In this document: piece by piece, positions 1 to 7,046 of the stretch
Position numbering within the stretch: the stretch's first letter is position 1
Layout: the number at the start of each line of letters is the position of its first letter
Assembly: GCA_022599995.1 (NCBI GenBank)
Contig: JAHZLG010000015.1
Coordinates: forward strand, 1 to 13,299
Source: Alphaproteobacteria bacterium
Lineage (GTDB): Bacteria > Pseudomonadota > Alphaproteobacteria > CBDBCS01 > JAHZLG01
DNA: 13,299 bases
Direction: 5' to 3'
Notes under the pieces: model-generated
The model's database searches: none
What the model saw: the letters and a program-made list of their open reading frames with translations, nothing else
What the model was told of the DNA's origin: nothing
Position numbers and translations under genes: made by a program

Positions 1-920
1 CGCAACCGGGAAACAACGGCAAAAGAATCTGGAGATTCCCCAGCAAGGAAAAAAACAACGCCATCGTGAACCGAATGGGACTGCCAAACAATGGCATAGA
101 ACACGTGGAACGCCGAATCCAACAGTACGCCGCCAAACACCACGAGAGACCCTTCGTGCTCGCAGTGAACATCACGACCGGAACACACGTCGCCAACACA
201 ACCGAAGCAATAACAAAAGAACTGGCTGCGATGGCACAACACCCAAGCTACCAACGCCTGGCGCAACACGTCGATGCCTTGGTGTGGAATGCCTCGTGCC
301 CCAACCGCGAACACAATCACGACCAAGGCACAAACCCCGAAAATCAAACCAGCGACGCCATCACCGCACAAATCCAAATCGCCGCACAAACACTGCGCGC
401 CATCGGGTTCCAAAAAATCTTCGTGAAAATTGCGCCCGACCTCGATAACGACCAAATAAAGCAAATCGCCGAAATCGCCCAAGAAGGGGTCGTCGACGGT
501 ATTGTCGCATGCAACACCATGCCAACCCACTCGATCAATCAGATTCAGGGCAACGCTGACACCATCGCAAAAAGGATGAAGCGAAATCCCAAAATAATGG
601 GCGGGATTTCAGGATGCCCCCTGCAAAGCCGAGCTATCGAGGTGCAGAAAATGATCGCCGCCTCGTTCGAAAACCACAAAAGAAACAGCAAGAATTCGCC
701 TAACGCCCCCGTGAACACCCCCCTGCTGATTGCAAGCGGCGGCGTCATGACCCCCGAAGATGTGGTGGCGCGACTGGACAATGGCGCAGATATTGTGCAA
801 TGCTACACGGGACTGGTCTTTGACCCCTGGCTTGTCAAAAAGAGCAACCAACTGCTTGCCGCAGCAAAATCGCAAGCAGAACCGACAGTGGCCGAAAGGC
901 AGCTTCTTCACGCACAATGA
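1..920 (+). CDS. pyrD: Dihydroorotate dehydrogenase, class 2-like, divergent; 5' end outside the window
   Basis: Oxidises dihydroorotate to orotate in pyrimidine synthesis; class 2 enzymes are FMN-dependent, membrane-associated and pass electrons to quinone. The reading frame is open to the left edge (first full codon at base 3). The residues before the first possible GTG at 66 read QPGNNGKRIWRFP, matching the family's QPGNPKPRLFRL segment, so the gene starts outside the window. Further matches are NRMGLPNNG (E. coli NRMGFNN), VKIAPDL with the FMN lysine, the ACNT motif, GGISGCPLQ, and ASGG followed by YTG near the C-terminus. Oddities: the catalytic-base motif reads NASCPN, with cysteine at 297-299, where class 2 enzymes have NxSSPN. 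The usual TPGLR after it is replaced by a polar Asn/His-rich loop, the N-terminal NIGKN-type motif is NITTG, and there is an Asn/Lys-rich insert near 670-710. The family is certain. Whether it is the functional PyrD or a changed paralogue is open. Confidence 0.9.
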   Translation, partial: QPGNNGKRIWRFPSKEKNNAIVNRMGLPNNGIEHVERRIQQYAAKHHERPFVLAVNITTGTHVANTTEAITKELAAMAQHPSYQRLAQHVDALVWNASCPNREHNHDQGTNPENQTSDAITAQIQIAAQTLRAIGFQKIFVKIAPDLDNDQIKQIAEIAQEGVVDGIVACNTMPTHSINQIQGNADTIAKRMKRNPKIMGGISGCPLQSRAIEVQKMIAASFENHKRNSKNSPNAPVNTPLLIASGGVMTPEDVVARLDNGADIVQCYTGLVFDPWLVKKSNQLLAAAKSQAEPTVAERQLLHAQ

Positions 921-980
921 AGGCACTCTGGCAGAGGGGAACAACAAAGACATGCAAGCAATGGCAGCAGGCACAAGGTC

Positions 981-1003
981 AGGGCAGGGCAGGGCAGGGC
1001 AGG
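981..1003. repeat. 5-bp tandem repeat (agggc x4 plus agg)
   Basis: Four perfect head-to-tail copies of agggc followed by agg. The same agggcaggg string recurs at 7753-7761 inside the yggS-like gene and, in longer form, at 11132-11150 inside the phage protease gene. No function is evident; replication slippage is the simplest origin. Confidence 0.9.
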
Positions 1004-1091
1004 TCTCGATGAGGGTGCACGCCCCACGCCCCACTTCGCGCCTGTTTCGCGATCCCTGTGCAAAATGATGCCCAGCTCCGCCCCCCGCCAG

Positions 1092-1156
1092 CGCAACGTA
1101 GTGTCGCGCAACGCAACATACCGTCGCGCTACGCAACGTAGTGTCGCGCAACGCAA
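1092..1156. repeat. 20-bp tandem repeat, 3 copies plus a 5-bp partial
   Basis: Units at 1092-1111, 1112-1131 and 1132-1151 begin CGCAAC. Units 1 and 3 are identical (cgcaacgtagtgtcgcgcaa). Unit 2 differs in its middle (atacc in place of gtagtg-type bases) and in its penultimate base. A partial fourth copy, cgcaa, follows at 1152-1156. The spacing is close to two helical turns. Function unknown. Confidence 0.9.
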
Positions 1157-1274
1157 GGCAGACTACGCCAAGGTCACAACCTCAATTGCGCCTCGCGTGA
1201 TGCCAGCGTGTGACGGATGAACGCAAGCAACCACGCACGTCCCCCCCGAAAAGCCCGCCCCAACAGGAACAAAG

Positions 1275-2153
1275 ATGACCCCGCCAACACCCATCACCGG
1301 ACTGAAAGACGTCATTGCACACTATGATGCCCTGCTCGTCGACCAGTGGGCAGTCATGCACAACGGAATGGCGGCAATCCCCGGAGCCCTCGATGCGCTC
1401 GAGGCGGCCGTGGCAAGCGATAAAATGGTGGTGTCGCTGTCGAACTCGTCGCGGTCGCGGCGCGGAACGCTCGAGAACCTGAAAGAAATGGGCTTCGAGC
1501 AAAACAGACACTTCCACGAAGTGGTGACCTCGGGGTGCGACGTGCGCGACTGCCTCACCGAAAAACCCGATGCATTTTATCAAAACCTCGGCACCGCATA
1601 CGCCATGATCGCATGGGGCAACCACCAAACCCTCACCGAGCGACTCGACCAACTGACCGAGGTGAACGACATCGAACAAGCCGAATTCGTGTTCTGCTCA
1701 GGGATTGAAACCGGGAAAACCCCCGAAGACTATAGGCCGCTCCTGCAACGAGCCCTCGAACGGAAATTGCCGATGATCTGCTCGAACCCCGACAAGTGGA
1801 GCATGGCACCAAACGGAAAACTGTACCCCTGTCCCGGCGCCGTCGCCGACAAGTACGAAACCATGGGCGGATTCGTGCGGTGGCACGGCAAACCCCATAA
1901 AGCAGCCTACGACGCTTGCGATCGAATCAGAATGCGACTGGGAGGAAAACGCACCGATAAGGTGCTGGCAATCGGCGACTCGCTCGAACACGACATTGCC
2001 GGAGGACATAACCACGGACACGATACCCTGCTTATCACGCGCGGCATCCACCACCAAAGCTTTGTCGGGAATAGCACCGCCGCCGATCACGCCCGTCTCT
2101 ATGACCAATATGGCGTTGTCCCAACATACACCACGCACAAGCTGCAATGGTAA
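1275..2153 (+). CDS. HAD-superfamily class IIA hydrolase (TIGR01459-like)
   Basis: Predicted cytoplasmic phosphatase of 292 residues; substrate unknown. HAD motif I is VDQWAVMHNG at residues 22-31 with Asp23 as nucleophile. This family typically has a DxWGVxHxG form, so Trp in place of the second Asp is expected. Motif II is LSNSSRS (55-61), motif III Lys206 lies in GKPH, and motif IV is GDSLEHD with Asp235 and Asp240. The middle segment CSNPDKWSMAPNG followed by a PGAVA-type stretch matches the class IIA cap. ATG at 1275 has an AGGA six bases upstream, one of the few plausible ribosome binding sites among the host genes here. It lies 52 bp before cobS and may be cotranscribed with it. A role in cofactor metabolism would be a guess from position only. 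Confidence 0.88.
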   Translation: MTPPTPITGLKDVIAHYDALLVDQWAVMHNGMAAIPGALDALEAAVASDKMVVSLSNSSRSRRGTLENLKEMGFEQNRHFHEVVTSGCDVRDCLTEKPDAFYQNLGTAYAMIAWGNHQTLTERLDQLTEVNDIEQAEFVFCSGIETGKTPEDYRPLLQRALERKLPMICSNPDKWSMAPNGKLYPCPGAVADKYETMGGFVRWHGKPHKAAYDACDRIRMRLGGKRTDKVLAIGDSLEHDIAGGHNHGHDTLLITRGIHHQSFVGNSTAADHARLYDQYGVVPTYTTHKLQW

Positions 2154-2205
2154 GAGCACGGCAACCAACGCACCAACCGCACAGCAGTGCCGTCTGTGAG
2201 CAACG

Positions 2206-3117
2206 ATGAGTGGGATCACGCTAGGACCTAGTATCGCGGTTCGAATCGTCGAAGTGGCGCGCCAAGCGGGGCTGGCCATCGTCTTCTTGACGCGCGGGGC
2301 GTTACCACCAGCTCTGATCTCGCATCAACCGCTGCGGCACGCAGTGTGGGCATTCCCCCTCGTGGGTGCCGGGATCGGGACAATGGGGGCAGTGGTGTTC
2401 TGGGGGACGCTGCTCATCGGGGGGCACGACCGGATCGCTGCCCTGCTCGCCATCGTGACCGCGGTTCTCATGACCGGAGCACTCCACGAAGACGGGCTGG
2501 CCGATATCTGCGACGCGATGGGAACAACAGATGCAAGCAAACGCTACGACATTCTGCACGATCCAAGGATCGGCACCTATGGCATGCTCGGGCTATTGCT
2601 GGTCGTGCTGGCAAAATGGGAGATGCTGGCAACGCTCGCAGGCAGCTCCTTCACGCAGGTGCTCTACAGCTTCGTGGTGATGGAAATGATCAGCCGATGG
2701 GCAATGACGGTCGCGATGCGCGAAATGCCTCCTGCTGCGGTGAACGAAGAGACACAACTGAAACGATCACTGTCGATCAATGCAGGGAGACCCTCGGTAC
2801 TCGTTCTCGTCTTGGGGCTGGGGAGTATCGTCTTGCTCCTCACGGGACTGGGCATGCATAATAGCTGGTATCCGCCGCAGACCGGCGAGCAAATTCTGAG
2901 CAACCGTGATATGGTGCTGTTGATGCTCGGTGTCCATCTGTTGCTCTTTCTTGTCGTCGTGTTGCCGTTCCTCCGACAGCGTGTCCGCATCTGGGGAGGA
3001 GCAAACGGCGATACCTACGGTTTTACTCAACAGGTCGTACAATGTATCACTCTAGCGGTCGTTATCTTCGCGGAAGAACCAATCAGCAACCTGCTCGCAC
3101 GCGTGCTGACACCATAA
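2206..3117 (+). CDS. cobS: Adenosylcobinamide-GDP ribazoletransferase (cobalamin synthase)
   Basis: Integral membrane enzyme that joins adenosylcobinamide-GDP to alpha-ribazole or its 5'-phosphate, the last assembly step of adenosylcobalamin. Hallmark GALHEDGLADICD at 91-103 gives the acidic metal-binding motif. LHDPRIGTYGMLGL (117-130) and the C-terminal GGANGDTYGFTQQ (264-276) match the family motifs (xxDSRIGTYG and GGxTGDxxGAxQ). Hydrophobic segments lie near 47-70, 76-90, 124-140, 196-214 and 236-256. At 303 residues it is longer than the usual 250 or so; the extra length is mainly the loop around 217-235 (MHNSWYPPQTGEQILSNRD). No clear Shine-Dalgarno precedes ATG 2206. Its last 76 nt overlap the next gene. 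Confidence 0.95.
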   Translation: MSGITLGPSIAVRIVEVARQAGLAIVFLTRGALPPALISHQPLRHAVWAFPLVGAGIGTMGAVVFWGTLLIGGHDRIAALLAIVTAVLMTGALHEDGLADICDAMGTTDASKRYDILHDPRIGTYGMLGLLLVVLAKWEMLATLAGSSFTQVLYSFVVMEMISRWAMTVAMREMPPAAVNEETQLKRSLSINAGRPSVLVLVLGLGSIVLLLTGLGMHNSWYPPQTGEQILSNRDMVLLMLGVHLLLFLVVVLPFLRQRVRIWGGANGDTYGFTQQVVQCITLAVVIFAEEPISNLLARVLTP

Positions 3118-3842
3118 TAACCCCACGCAAAACCATCACAACGCAGTGGTACTGGGTGCGCCACGCCCCCGTCACCGCCAAGGTAGGCGTGTACGGCAAT
3201 GACAACCCCGAAGCCGACTGCAGCAGTGCCCCCCCCTTCCATTGGCTGTGGGAGCACCTGCCCCGCGAAAATGTGACCGTGCTGTCCTCCCCGTTGCAAC
3301 GGGCACGGCAAACCGCCGCCGCCGTGGCGCGGCAAGCACCCGAGACGTGCAATGCCAGCGAAAGGCGGATGGTGTCCCAGCTGAACGAGCCGCGCACCGA
3401 GTCCGCCTTTAAAGAATTTGGCTATGGGGGGTGGCAAGGCATGACATGGCAAGAAATCAGTGCCAGCGAACCCGAGAAAGCCCACGCCTACTTCGCCGCC
3501 AACCCTTGGGTGGCACCGCCAAACAGCGAACCCTACCTAACCTTTGCGGCACGGGTCGGGGAAAGAGTGGCCGCGATCAGCTTCGGCGCGCAGGCGCACA
3601 ACCATAATTTCATCGTCTTCTCGCACGCTGGAACGATCGTTGCCGCCCTGATGCAGGCAATGGGGGTGGGCGGTGCTCCCGTCTCGACGGCATTGGGTTT
3701 TCAAATCAGTAATTGCTCGCTGACGGTCATGACACTGACCTTTTCCGAGCAGGGGTTGCTCGGCCGGGTGCAGGGCGTCAATTTGCAAGGCACTGCTCCC
3801 GTCCCGTTGCAGCGGAAAGAGAGCACCTCGGCGGAGACATAG
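3042..3842 (+). CDS. cobC: Histidine phosphatase, probably alpha-ribazole phosphatase
   Basis: Histidine-phosphatase (phosphoglycerate-mutase-like) fold; the likely job is removing the 5'-phosphate from alpha-ribazole phosphate or cobalamin phosphate. The catalytic motif VRHAPV carries Arg40 and His41. SSPLQRARQTA (82-92) gives the second arginine, FGYGGWQGMTWQEI matches the FGxWEGxxWxEI stretch, and SHAGTI holds the second histidine (His195, codon 3624). Placement between cobS and cobU is the basis for the specific assignment. ATG 3042 is the only ATG, GTG or TTG upstream of the catalytic motif in this frame, so the gene must overlap cobS by about 76 nt or use a non-canonical start. An AGG at 3032-3034 could act as a weak ribosome binding site. 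The roughly 35 residues before the catalytic motif do not resemble the domain. Confidence 0.82.
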   Translation: MYHSSGRYLRGRTNQQPARTRADTIITPRKTITTQWYWVRHAPVTAKVGVYGNDNPEADCSSAPPFHWLWEHLPRENVTVLSSPLQRARQTAAAVARQAPETCNASERRMVSQLNEPRTESAFKEFGYGGWQGMTWQEISASEPEKAHAYFAANPWVAPPNSEPYLTFAARVGERVAAISFGAQAHNHNFIVFSHAGTIVAALMQAMGVGGAPVSTALGFQISNCSLTVMTLTFSEQGLLGRVQGVNLQGTAPVPLQRKESTSAET

Positions 3843-3882
3843 CGGCCGCTGGCAACCGGAAGAGTGTTGCACAACCCGCATA

Positions 3883-3936
3883 GCCCTTGATGCCTGCACC
3901 GCCCTTGATGCCCGCACCGCCCTTGATGCCCGCACG
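3883..3936. repeat. 18-bp tandem repeat, 3 copies, upstream of cobU
   Basis: Three consecutive 18-bp units at 3883-3900, 3901-3918 and 3919-3936, consensus gcccttgatgcccgcacc. The first differs at one base (cct for ccc) and the third at its last base. The block ends 27 bp before the cobU ATG, within its 5' leader. No function is known; it could alter leader structure. Confidence 0.92.
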
Positions 3937-3963
3937 CAAATACCCCCTGAGCCAAACACCGCC

Positions 3964-4581
3964 ATGAGCCTGCACATCTATATCGGCGGAATATCGAGCG
4001 GAAAAACTGCCCGTGCGATGCAAGACGCCCGCAACCTGCACAACGCCCAAGGCAAACCAATCTATGTGGCAGCAGGCGCACTCGAGGCGAAAGACGACGA
4101 AACCGCAAAGAAAATCTTCGAACACCAACGCGAACGGGGCAATGACTGGGAAACAATCAGTCCACGCTGGCAACTCGGCGATGCCATCACCGCCCTGATC
4201 AAGAACCCCAACCTCCAGTCCAACCTCCAACCTAACCCTAACCCCCAGCCCAACCCCCGCTCGGTGCAGGAACAACACGCAGTGGTCATCGATTCGATAG
4301 GAAGCTGGCTCTCGGCAGTGTTGATCGACAATGCCAACGAACAAAACGCCCTGATCCAAAGCGGGATCAATGCCATGATCTCCTGCGTGGACGCCCCCAA
4401 CATAACCGCCCACGTGGTAGTGGACGACGTATCACGGTCAATGGTCGCCATGACCTCAATCGGCAGAGCCTTCGAACGGGCATGCGGCGAAACAACCCAA
4501 CAGCTGGTCGCCGTGGCCAATGAAGTCTTCGTTGTCCAATTCGGAATCGCTGTGCCCATCTCGCAGTGGCGACGCAAATAA
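3964..4581 (+). CDS. cobU: Adenosylcobinamide kinase / guanylyltransferase, divergent
   Basis: Bifunctional cytoplasmic enzyme (CobU/CobP) that phosphorylates adenosylcobinamide and transfers GMP to it. The P-loop is GGISSGKT at 8-15. His54 in KKIFEHQRERG aligns with the guanylylated His46 of Salmonella CobU (RIQHHKDGR). AAGALEAKDDE matches the ATxxxxDDE segment, IDSIGSWLS the LxxxxxWLxN segment, and GRAFERACGETTQQLVAVANEVFVVQFG the C-terminal ARxFRDxAGxxNQxxAAxADEVxLVxxG. Oddities: the conserved SNEVG(M/W)GIVP motif is degraded to DDVSRSMVAMTS, and an Asn/Pro-rich repetitive linker has been inserted around residues 80-99. Length (205) is slightly above the usual 180. Activity is likely but not assured. 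The leader carries the 18-bp repeat; there is no strong ribosome binding site. Confidence 0.85.
   Translation: MSLHIYIGGISSGKTARAMQDARNLHNAQGKPIYVAAGALEAKDDETAKKIFEHQRERGNDWETISPRWQLGDAITALIKNPNLQSNLQPNPNPQPNPRSVQEQHAVVIDSIGSWLSAVLIDNANEQNALIQSGINAMISCVDAPNITAHVVVDDVSRSMVAMTSIGRAFERACGETTQQLVAVANEVFVVQFGIAVPISQWRRK
4205..4258 (+). repeat. Low-complexity Asn/Pro/Gln linker repeat within cobU
   Basis: Degenerate iterations of aacc(t/c)(c/a), including a cctaaccctaaccc core, encode alternating Asn, Pro, Leu and Gln residues (NPNLQSNLQPNPNPQPNPR). They sit between the CobU guanylylation region and the DSIGSWLS strand. The segment has no counterpart in typical CobU and looks like a slippage-generated loop expansion. 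Confidence 0.75.
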
Positions 4582-4773
4582 CCCAGACGCACCCGCGGCA
4601 ACACACCCAGAACGTCGCACGACAACGACTGCACCCGCTTGTCTTGATACGAAGACAGTGTTATCCTTCACACGCAAAAGGTGATTCGTGCTTGACGCAC
4701 CGAACATCACATTCTTGCCCAATCACCCCCCAACACCCGCCACGATTCGCCCCACCCACCACAAGAACCACAC

Positions 4774-5166
4774 GTGGAAAATCACACGCAACCTGCCTCC
4801 GATCCCTCCGATTCGCTTGAGCCAAACGCACAAGCAGGCGACCATCCGAAAAAACTCCGCTTGCCAACACGCGAGGCTAACACCAGCCCCAGCACCAGCG
4901 AAAAAGATACCGCGACAATCGTCGTGCAAGAACGCAACCTGCAAGAGATATTTCTGAATACATGCCGAAAAGAAAAGATGCTGGTCACCGTCTTCTTGGT
5001 CAGTGGCATCAAATTGCAAGGCAAAATAAGCTGGTTCGATACCTATTGCATCGCCCTGCAACGTGAGGGACACGTGCAGCTGGTCTACAAGCACGGCATA
5101 TCAACCATCGTTCCGATGCAAAAAATGCAACTCAAACCAGCCGAGGGTGCCGCCACCGCGAGCTGA
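4774..5166 (+). CDS. hfq: RNA-binding protein Hfq with possible N-terminal extension
   Basis: Sm-like hexameric RNA chaperone that pairs small RNAs with mRNAs. The Sm core spans about residues 54-116: RNLQEIFLNTCRKEK (conserved Gln of the NLQ motif), VFLVSGIKLQGKISWFD (Sm1) and YKHGISTIVP (Sm2, E. coli YKHAISTVVP). The E. coli FDQF segment reads FDTY, so Phe42 is Tyr. From GTG 4774 the protein has 130 residues, with a polar, presumably disordered 50-residue extension. A second in-frame GTG at 4924 would give an 80-residue protein of normal Hfq length. Neither has a visible Shine-Dalgarno, so the start is undecided. A 6-bp inverted repeat (4640-4657, TGTCTT/AAGACA) lies upstream. The downstream neighbour is ilvD, whereas many proteobacteria have hflX after hfq. 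Confidence 0.93.
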   Translation: MENHTQPASDPSDSLEPNAQAGDHPKKLRLPTREANTSPSTSEKDTATIVVQERNLQEIFLNTCRKEKMLVTVFLVSGIKLQGKISWFDTYCIALQREGHVQLVYKHGISTIVPMQKMQLKPAEGAATAS

Positions 5167-5274
5167 TCCCAATCCACTCCGCCGGCCAAGGTGCCCTCAT
5201 CACACCCCCCATCACACCGCCCTCCCCACCGCCTTTGTGCTCCGAATGTTCTCCTCCTGAGCTATCCGCCCGCA

Positions 5275-6999
5275 ATGACCACCGTTGATAAATCTAGACT
5301 ACCGAGCCGATACGTCTCAGTTGGCCCTAAGTCCGCCCCGCATCGGTCGTACTACTACGCCATGGGCATGACCGAGCAGGAAATAGCCCAACCATTCATC
5401 GGAGTCGCCACCTGCTGGAATGAAGCAGCACCCTGTAACATCAGCCTCATGCGACAAGCGATCGCAGTGAAGCAAGGGGTGCATAATGCCAAAGGAACCC
5501 CACGCGAATTCACCACGATCACGGTCACCGACGGCATCGCCATGGGGCACGCCGGCATGAAGTCATCGCTCGTGTCGCGCGATGTGATTGCCGACTCCAT
5601 CGAGCTGACCATGCGCGGACACTGCTACGATGGGCTGGTCGGCATCGCTGGGTGCGACAAATCCTTGCCCGGTATGATGATGGTGATGGTGCGGCTGAAT
5701 GTGCCAGCTGTCTTTATGTACGGCGGATCGATCTTGCCGGGACAGTACAAAGGACGCGACGTTACCGTGCAAGACGTGTTCGAAGCCGTCGGACAACACA
5801 GTGCCGGGAAAATATCAGAACGCGACCTCCACGAGCTGGAATGTGTTGCCTGCCCCTCCGCCGGGTCGTGCGGCGGGCAATTTACTGCAAACACCATGGC
5901 GTGTGTCTCAGAGGCCATGGGACTGTCCTTGATCGGGGCGTCAGACCAACCCGCCCCCTTCGAAAGCCGCGACGATTACGGCAGGCAAAGCGGGGAAGCC
6001 GTGATGGCGATTATCGCCCAGCAAATCAAGGCACGCCCGCGTGATGTCGTGACGCTCAAGTCGCTCGAGAATGCCGCCCGAGTCGTTGCCGCCTCCGGGG
6101 GATCGACCAATGCAGCCCTGCACCTGCCCGCCATCGCCCACGAAGCAGGAATCGCCTTCGACCTGTTCGACGTGGCAGAGATTTTCCGCTCGACGCCCTA
6201 TATCGCCGACCTGAAACCCGGCGGGAAGTACGTGGCAAAAGACCTCTACGAGGCTGGTGGCGTCCGTATCATTATCAAAGCCCTCATGGAGGGCGGCTAT
6301 ATCCACGGCGACTGTATGACCGTCTCAGGGAAGACTATCGGCGAAGAAATCAACGCCTGCAGCTTTCCGCAAGAGCAGGTTGTCGTGCGCCCGGTGGCAA
6401 ACCCGCTGTCACCCACCGGCGGCGTGGTCGGGCTAAAGGGCAATTGCGCCCCCGATGGCGCAATCGTGAAAGTCGCAGGAGTAGCCAAAAAACAGTTCGA
6501 AGGGCCCGCACGCGTCTTCGATTGCGAAGAGGACGCCTTCGAAGCTGTCCAAAGCAACGACATTGAAGAGGGTTGCGTGATCGTTATCCGCTATGAGGGC
6601 CCCAAGGGCGGCCCGGGCATGCGCGAAATGCTCGCCACCACGGCGGCATTGTATGGCCAAGGCAAAGGCGATAGTGTAGCACTTATTACCGATGGTCGGT
6701 TCTCGGGGGCAACGCGGGGACTCTGCATCGGACACGTCGGCCCCGAAGCTGCGGAAGGCGGTCCCATAGGATTGCTCGAAGACGGCGACATCATTGTGAT
6801 AGATGCCGACGCTGGCATTCTCGACGTCAAGGTGGACGATGCCGAAATGGCACGGCGTCGAACACACTGGCAACCGCGATCGCACGAATATCAATCAGGT
6901 GCTATCTGGCGCTATGCCCAAACGGTCGGCAGTGCGCGCCAAGGTGCGGTCACCCACCCCGGAGCGGCCCACGAAACCCACGTCTTTGCTGATATCTAA
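5275..6999 (+). CDS. ilvD: Dihydroxy-acid dehydratase
   Basis: Dehydrates 2,3-dihydroxy-isovalerate and 2,3-dihydroxy-3-methylvalerate to the 2-keto acids leading to valine, leucine and isoleucine; cytoplasmic Fe-S enzyme. From ATG 5275 it has 574 residues, the length of the [2Fe-2S] type. The three cluster cysteines are Cys47 (ATCWNE), Cys127 (AGCDKSLPG, with Lys129 the expected carbamylated Mg ligand) and Cys199 (PSAGSCGGQFTANTM). TDGIAMGH (85-92) supplies an Mg-binding Asp, and GRFSGATRGLCIGHV contains the catalytic serine region. The frame is open 28 codons further upstream (from 5191), but that stretch is His/Pro-rich and unlike IlvD, while MTTVDKSRLPSRYV fits the family N-terminus. No leader peptide or attenuator is seen in the 108-bp spacer, and no ribosome binding site. 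Confidence 0.97.
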   Translation: MTTVDKSRLPSRYVSVGPKSAPHRSYYYAMGMTEQEIAQPFIGVATCWNEAAPCNISLMRQAIAVKQGVHNAKGTPREFTTITVTDGIAMGHAGMKSSLVSRDVIADSIELTMRGHCYDGLVGIAGCDKSLPGMMMVMVRLNVPAVFMYGGSILPGQYKGRDVTVQDVFEAVGQHSAGKISERDLHELECVACPSAGSCGGQFTANTMACVSEAMGLSLIGASDQPAPFESRDDYGRQSGEAVMAIIAQQIKARPRDVVTLKSLENAARVVAASGGSTNAALHLPAIAHEAGIAFDLFDVAEIFRSTPYIADLKPGGKYVAKDLYEAGGVRIIIKALMEGGYIHGDCMTVSGKTIGEEINACSFPQEQVVVRPVANPLSPTGGVVGLKGNCAPDGAIVKVAGVAKKQFEGPARVFDCEEDAFEAVQSNDIEEGCVIVIRYEGPKGGPGMREMLATTAALYGQGKGDSVALITDGRFSGATRGLCIGHVGPEAAEGGPIGLLEDGDIIVIDADAGILDVKVDDAEMARRRTHWQPRSHEYQSGAIWRYAQTVGSARQGAVTHPGAAHETHVFADI

Positions 7000-7046
7000 A
7001 CAGCCCTGATTCCCACCTCTGCCTGCATGAAAACATACCCCCGACT

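Larger units (their letters stand above)
921..1274. other. Intergenic spacer (354 bp) with two tandem repeats
   Basis: No convincing gene on either strand. The open frames crossing it are antisense or out-of-frame continuations of neighbouring genes with arginine- and cysteine-rich, repeat-driven translations. It contains a 5-bp repeat (981-1003) and a 20-bp repeat (1092-1156). I see no tRNA, no stem followed by a T-run, and no clear promoter. An AGGA at 1265-1268 serves the next gene as ribosome binding site. Confidence 0.7.

Noticed and set aside
908..1156. Minus-strand frames with repeating RDTTLR / RCVARRYVALRD peptides
   Set aside because: The pattern comes from the 20-bp DNA repeat; no start signal, no recognisable family, and antisense to the pyrD end.
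4229..4246. Telomere-like cctaaccctaacccc string
   Set aside because: It lies inside the cobU coding frame as part of a degenerate Asn/Pro linker; two imperfect hexamers do not make a telomeric repeat.
4638..4664. CTTGTC...TGTTAT as a promoter for hfq
   Set aside because: The spacer is only about 15 bp and the hexamer matches are weak; the overlapping inverted repeat 4640-4657 is noted under hfq instead.
5191..5274. Upstream extension of the ilvD frame
   Set aside because: The 28 extra residues are His/Pro-rich and unlike IlvD N-termini; ATG 5275 gives the normal 574-residue length.
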